Shown here: positions 13,741 through 16,652 of the stretch, piece after piece
Numbering within the stretch: the first letter of the stretch is position 1
Layout: each line of letters opens with the position of its first letter
Assembly (NCBI GenBank): GCA_036562265.1
Contig: DATCKS010000505.1
Location: 1-16,652, forward strand
Direction of reading: 5' to 3'
DNA: 16,652 nucleotides
Origin: DASVDK01 sp036562265 [NCBI: Thermodesulfobacteriota bacterium]
GTDB lineage: Bacteria; DASVDK01
Made by a program: the position numbers and the translations under genes
Notes under the pieces: model-generated
Told to the model about the DNA's origin: nothing
The model's database searches: none
Seen by the model: the letters and a program-made list of their open reading frames with translations, nothing else

Positions 13741-14247
13741 TCAGGGCGTGACCGACACGAGGATCTGCGAGAGGAGGAGGAAGAGGTCGGCGTGGAGCGG
13801 CTCGAGCCTGGCGATGCCGCAGTCCCAGAGGCCGGGCTGGACCGTCTCGACCCACTGGACCCGGCCGCGCCAGGAGGCGGTGGCGCGGCGCACCAGCGCC
13901 GCCTGGGCCACCACGATGACCTCCTGGCCGAGCGTCACGGCTTCCGGGACCCGGAGCCCGACTCCCCCCTCGGAGAAGTCGATGACCCGGGCCCGAAGGG
14001 CGAGGCGGTCGTGCGGCCTGAGTTCGAGCACGATGAGCGCCTGGGCGTCGGCGGCGAACTCGATCCTGGGGACGACCCGGATCCCGAACGGGGGGCTGTC
14101 CCCCTCCCAGCGACGCCGCGCCGCCCGCCTTGCCGCGCAGGGCAGGCAGAGCGGCTGCTGCGGGTTGCCGTCCCACCCGGAGGCGGTCGTCAGGGGCTCC
14201 GCACAGACGCTGCAGCGGCTGCCGGTCGGGAGATTGGCCACGGCCAT
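13741..14247 (-). CDS. Zinc-ribbon plus PilZ domain protein
   Basis: 168 aa. The N-terminus has two cysteine pairs, Cys12/Cys15 (CSVC) and Cys34/Cys37 (CLPC), in the arrangement of a small zinc ribbon. A basic stretch follows (ARRAARRRW, 39-47). A PilZ-type domain then spans about 55-165, with RVVPR supplying Arg57 and Arg61 (RxxxR) and DFSEGG supplying Asp90, Ser92 and Gly95 (DxSxxG). The c-di-GMP motif is thus intact, unlike in the neighbouring PilZ protein. The ring of the barrel continues with VQWVETVQPGLWDCGIARLE. Domain assignment is by motif only. The ATG at 14247 is followed by the zinc ribbon almost at once, and the -10 element lies only 9 nt upstream, so the mRNA is probably leaderless or nearly so. 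The target is unknown. Confidence 0.75.
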   Translation of the reverse strand: MAVANLPTGSRCSVCAEPLTTASGWDGNPQQPLCLPCAARRAARRRWEGDSPPFGIRVVPRIEFAADAQALIVLELRPHDRLALRARVIDFSEGGVGLRVPEAVTLGQEVIVVAQAALVRRATASWRGRVQWVETVQPGLWDCGIARLEPLHADLFLLLSQILVSVTP

Positions 14248-14256
14248 TGCGGCCGG

Positions 14257-14286
14257 ACCCTACTCGATTCCGGTCCCGGCCGTCAA
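14257..14286 (-). promoter_or_regulatory. Promoter of the zinc-ribbon PilZ gene
   Basis: On the minus strand TTGACG (14286-14281), 18-nt spacer, TAGGGT (14262-14257). Only nine bases without a ribosome binding site separate the -10 from the ATG, so transcription should begin at or just before the start codon. The -35 and spacer length equal those of the other PilZ promoter. Confidence 0.5.
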
Positions 14287-14327
14287 GCGCGATCCCGTGC
14301 CGGCCGCGCCATGGGGGCGGCGCGGCG

Positions 14328-15779
14328 CTACCAGCGGCTCCGCACGCGGTAGCTCAGGAGGACCTCCCCCCCGGCGGGGACCGGGACGTCGAAGCGGAGG
14401 GTGTTGGCGTCGACGCGCTGTCCCGGCCGCGACGACCGGACGACCTGCCAGTCGCCCGGCACCGACTCGACGACGCGAACCGTCTCGGCGCGGTCGCTCC
14501 GGTTGCGCAGCCTGATCTCCCACTCGACCTCGTTCGTCCGGTCGTCGACCCGCTGCCAGGCCACCTGCCGCCGCGCCGCGCGCACGTCGAACACGGTGCC
14601 GACGCGGAGGCGGACCGTCTCGTCGCGGGCGACGTGGCCGATGGCGTCCTCGCCCGCGAGGCGGAGCACGCCGGAGGCGTCGGGGGCGAGGATGCGGACG
14701 GTGCCGGCCGGCAACGGGCGGCCGAGCCCGCCGGCCTGCGCGTTGCGGAACTCGAGGACGGCTAAGACCGGGCCCTCGCGGAAGCCGTCGTCCGGGCCGC
14801 CCGGGACCGGCCGCGGCTGCCAGAGGCCGACGTCCCCCTGGTAGATCAGCTGGCGGGTCACCGCGACGCCCCGCGCATCGACCAGCGGGAGCTGCGTGGT
14901 CTCGTTCTGCTCGAGCGTGGTGCGGCCGTCGATCGGGTAGAGGTGGTACTCGCCGAAGGCCTGCGGCTCGGGCAGCCTGACGTCGGCCGTCGCGGCCGTC
15001 TCCCTCGCGCGGGCCGCGAAGGGCATGGCCGGCGGCCGCGCGCGGTTCAGCTCGCCGGCCACGAGGGCGAGCGCCGCGTCGCGATAGGCGATGCCGCTGC
15101 GGTTCGTGACCGAGGCCCAGCCGGTCAGGTCGCCCCGGGTCGACTCACGGTCGAGGACCAGCGTGTAGACCGCCTGCCAGGAGAGGCCGGAGGTGAGGTA
15201 GGAGACCTCGAGCCGCTGCGTCTGCGCCTCTGGGCTCCTGACGCGCCAGAAGAGCGTCGGGCGCGCGACGAGGTCGTCGGGGACCGACGGGAGAACGGGC
15301 GCCACGTCGGGATCGACGTACACCTTCCCGTCGATCTCGTACACCGGGCCGCCGGCCACCCCGAGGAGCCGCGCCCGGACCAGCTCGCCGTCGAGCCACA
15401 CCTCGATCTCCCGCCCCACGAAGCGGGCGAGGAGCGTCTCGGGCGTGAGGAGGTCGAAGGCGTAGCGCTGCTCGAGCACGGTGAGGGCCTTCGGGTCGGG
15501 CAGGGCGCGCAGGACGACCGACGTGGGGTCGATCGCCGACGGGACGTCGCGGAACTGCACCGCCGTGGCGCCGGCCGGCAGGCGCGCCTCGCGCACCTCG
15601 CGAACGAGGGCGAGGTCGCTCGCGTAGACGGTGAGGGCGAGGTCGCGCTGCGCGTCGCGCTCGACGACGACCGGCGCGGCCGGCGCCGCGGCGGGGAGCG
15701 CGAGGACGAGCAGCGCCGAGGCGAGGAGGGACGGGGCGGCCGCGAGCGTGCGGCCGATCGGGACGCGACGAGCGATCAC
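14328..15779 (-). CDS. Secreted DUF4139 domain protein
   Basis: 483 aa from a GTG start. The N-terminus is a signal peptide: basic ARRVPIGR, a hydrophobic core (about 11-31) and a likely cleavage in AAAPAAP near residues 31-36, so the protein is exported. The mature part begins with a beta-rich region (VYASDLALVREVREARLPAGATAVQFRDVPSAIDP). The DUF4139 core then runs from about 185 to the end (VSYLTSGLSWQAVYTLVLD, WASVTNRSGIAYRDAALALVAGE, EWEIRLRNRSDRAETVRVVE, and the closing GGEVLLSYRVR). The biochemical role of the family is not established; proteins of this type look like cell-surface or periplasmic beta proteins. The frame is open to a TTG at 15812, but GGGAGGA seven bases before the GTG decides for 15779. 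The gene stands alone, divergent from the HTH gene. Confidence 0.85.
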   Translation of the reverse strand: MIARRVPIGRTLAAAPSLLASALLVLALPAAAPAAPVVVERDAQRDLALTVYASDLALVREVREARLPAGATAVQFRDVPSAIDPTSVVLRALPDPKALTVLEQRYAFDLLTPETLLARFVGREIEVWLDGELVRARLLGVAGGPVYEIDGKVYVDPDVAPVLPSVPDDLVARPTLFWRVRSPEAQTQRLEVSYLTSGLSWQAVYTLVLDRESTRGDLTGWASVTNRSGIAYRDAALALVAGELNRARPPAMPFAARARETAATADVRLPEPQAFGEYHLYPIDGRTTLEQNETTQLPLVDARGVAVTRQLIYQGDVGLWQPRPVPGGPDDGFREGPVLAVLEFRNAQAGGLGRPLPAGTVRILAPDASGVLRLAGEDAIGHVARDETVRLRVGTVFDVRAARRQVAWQRVDDRTNEVEWEIRLRNRSDRAETVRVVESVPGDWQVVRSSRPGQRVDANTLRFDVPVPAGGEVLLSYRVRSRW

Positions 15780-15786
15780 GAGCGGG

Positions 15787-15793
15787 TCCTCCC
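15787..15793 (-). promoter_or_regulatory. Ribosome binding site of the DUF4139 gene
   Basis: GGGAGGA on the minus strand, seven bases before the GTG ending at 15779. It supports the GTG over the upstream in-frame TTG at 15812. Confidence 0.7.
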
Positions 15794-15861
15794 TGGCCAC
15801 GCGGTCCTCCAAGGCCGGGCGTGGCTCCGGTTACGCGAGGCGCGTGCCGCCGGCGCCGCCA

Positions 15862-15890
15862 AGCGTACACGGCGCCCGCGGGCGGCGCAA
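15862..15890 (-). promoter_or_regulatory. Candidate promoter of the DUF4139 gene
   Basis: On the minus strand TTGCGC (15890-15885), 17-nt spacer, TACGCT (15867-15862), predicting a start near 15855 and a leader of about 75 nt. The elements overlap an 8-bp inverted repeat, GCGCCGCC (15853-15860) with GGCGGCGC (15881-15888). The -35 lies back to back with the control region of the divergent HTH gene. Confidence 0.38.
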
Positions 15891-15909
15891 ATGCCGGGCG
15901 TGCCTGCGC

Positions 15910-15915
15910 TAGAAT
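15910..15915 (+). promoter_or_regulatory. -10 element of the HTH gene, close to its ATG
   Basis: TAGAAT, five of six consensus bases, with only six bases (CGCCGC) before the ATG at 15922. No good -35 is visible at 16-18 nt. Transcription would start at or next to the ATG, giving a leaderless mRNA or, if the ATG at 15934 is used, a 12-nt leader containing GGGGGAG. Confidence 0.5.
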
Positions 15916-15921
15916 CGCCGC

Positions 15922-16188
15922 ATGGGGGAGCGCATGCCCGTTCGCGCCGGAGGGGCGCTGACGATCGACGAGGCGGCGTCGCTCGTGGGCGTCGACCGCA
16001 AGACCGCTTACGCGTGCCTGCGTCACGGGCTCCTGCCGGGCGCCAAGGTGGGGGCCCGCTGGGTCGTCCTGCGAACCGACCTGGAGGAGTGGTTGCGGGG
16101 CGGCGGACGCGCCGAACTCGAAGCGGCACGCGCCCTCGTGGCGCCGGCGAAGCGCGCCCCGAAGCGACCGTCGCGCCGGCGCCGGTAG
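15922..16188 (+). CDS. Small excisionase-type helix-turn-helix DNA-binding protein
   Basis: 88 aa. Residues about 13-58 form a MerR/excisionase-type winged HTH (HTH_17 group): LTIDEAASLVGVDRKTAYACLRHGLLPGAKVGARWVVLRTDLEEWLRG shows the recognition helix (VDRKTAYACLRHG), the wing (AKVGARWVVLRTD) and the closing EEWL helix. The tail (about 70-88) is strongly basic (APAKRAPKRPSRRRR), which could add non-specific DNA binding. Such proteins act as excisionases in mobile elements or as stand-alone regulators; no integrase or phage gene is visible here. The ATG at 15922 is six bases from a good -10. ATG at 15934, preceded by GGGGGAG, is an alternative start. It is divergent from the DUF4139 gene and may regulate that shared region, but this is inference. 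Confidence 0.8.
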   Translation: MGERMPVRAGGALTIDEAASLVGVDRKTAYACLRHGLLPGAKVGARWVVLRTDLEEWLRGGGRAELEAARALVAPAKRAPKRPSRRRR

Positions 16189-16220
16189 CGCGAGCCGGCC
16201 CTCTCCCCGGAGATCCCTCC

Positions 16221-16652
16221 CTAGGAAGCCTGCGCCGGAACGGCGGCGCGCGTCGCCAGGGCGAGCGTGTGCCGGGCGACCATCAGGTTCTCGTTGGTCG
16301 GCACGACCCACGCCGACGCCGCGCTGTCCGGCGTCGAGATCCGGGGGCCGCCCGCCCGGTTGGCCGCCTCGTCGAGACGGATCCCGAGCCAGGCCGCGTC
16401 CCGGCAGACCCGGGCGCGGATCTCGACCGCGTGCTCGCCGATCCCCCCGGTGAAGACCAGGGCGTCGAGGCCGCCCAGCGCCGCCGCCATCGAGCCGAGT
16501 TCCCGCGAGATCCGGTAGACGAAGAGGTCGATCGCCTCGCGCGCCTCTGCCGCGTCGCTCGCGAGGAGCGTCCGCATGTCCCCCGACAGGCCCGACACGC
16601 CGAGGAGCCCGGACTCCTCGTAGAGGAGCCGCTCGAGGTCTCTGGCCGTCAT
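16221..16652 (-). CDS. ackA: Acetate kinase, C-terminal part (5' partial)
   Basis: The C-terminal 143 residues of acetate kinase, which interconverts acetyl phosphate + ADP and acetate + ATP. Clear family blocks are SGLLGVSGLSGDMR (14-27 of the visible part), the nucleotide-binding FTGGIGEH (67-74), RVCRDAAWLGIRLDEAANRA, and the terminal VVPTNENLMVARHT, which keeps the magnesium-site glutamate of the TNE motif. The window edge happens to coincide with an ATG, but a full enzyme is about 400 residues and the visible part begins in mid-domain, so the gene continues beyond 16652. It converges on the HTH gene with a 32-bp gap lacking a clear terminator. With PDH in the same window it would connect acetyl-CoA to acetate if a phosphotransacetylase lies nearby; a butyrate kinase relative is less likely. 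Confidence 0.92.
   Translation of the reverse strand: MTARDLERLLYEESGLLGVSGLSGDMRTLLASDAAEAREAIDLFVYRISRELGSMAAALGGLDALVFTGGIGEHAVEIRARVCRDAAWLGIRLDEAANRAGGPRISTPDSAASAWVVPTNENLMVARHTLALATRAAVPAQAS

Noticed and set aside
13612-14352. Plus-strand frame starting MSELVRLLLRERV
   Set aside because: It would read through the intrinsic terminator and then antisense through the zinc-ribbon PilZ gene; the ATG follows GGAGG with no spacing.
16650-16652. ATG at the window edge as the start of the acetate kinase gene
   Set aside because: Acetate kinase is about 400 residues; the visible part starts mid-domain, so the ATG is an internal methionine.
1-16652. tRNA or rRNA genes, CRISPR arrays, insertion sequences
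   Set aside because: Looked for by eye; no tRNA-like T-arm with matching acceptor stem, no spaced direct repeats and no transposase or integrase gene was seen.

Overview
This is a strongly GC-rich bacterial window (GC content not counted). Genes are tightly packed and translationally coupled, with ATG, GTG and TTG starts. A secreted DUF4139 protein suggests a Gram-negative cell envelope. An mqnD-like gene beside Complex I genes suggests respiration with menaquinone made by the futalosine pathway. The lineage cannot be fixed from sequence alone; the layout would suit an uncultured high-GC group (for example Rokubacteria/Methylomirabilota-like or deltaproteobacteria-like), and this is only a guess.

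Left part (1-3577, + strand): the pyruvate dehydrogenase E1 alpha (5' end outside the window), E1 beta and lipoyl E2 genes, closed by a strong GC hairpin. These convert pyruvate to acetyl-CoA; no E3 gene is visible. Middle (3644-12813, + strand): after a 279-bp intergenic region with a candidate promoter and an AT-rich palindrome comes nuoB-C-D-E-F-G-I. This is exactly the seven hydrophilic peripheral-arm subunits of Complex I, with none of the membrane subunits (A, H, J-N). The operon continues without a real gap into an mqnD-like gene and a small CopD-like four-helix membrane protein. The arrangement places NADH production (PDH), NADH oxidation (Nuo peripheral arm) and quinone synthesis (MqnD) side by side.

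Right part (12814-16652) changes character. It holds, on the minus strand, two PilZ-type proteins (one with a degenerate motif, one with a zinc-ribbon front end) and a secreted DUF4139 protein. A small excisionase-type HTH protein is on the plus strand, and the 3' part of acetate kinase is on the minus strand at the window edge. A REP-like repeat lies between the convergent CopD-like and PilZ genes. The 375-bp gap between the two PilZ genes is not empty: it carries a good minus-strand promoter for the first PilZ gene. On the opposite strand it has a compact unit with a promoter-like sequence, nested RNA stems and a textbook intrinsic terminator (GAAA-capped stem plus eight T). This possible structured small RNA is the most interesting unexplained signal in the window.

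Several intergenic regions show a similar GC-tolerant promoter pattern (TTG-type -35, 16-18 nt spacer, TA-N3-T -10). Two genes on the right have a -10 so close to the ATG that leaderless or near-leaderless mRNAs are likely.
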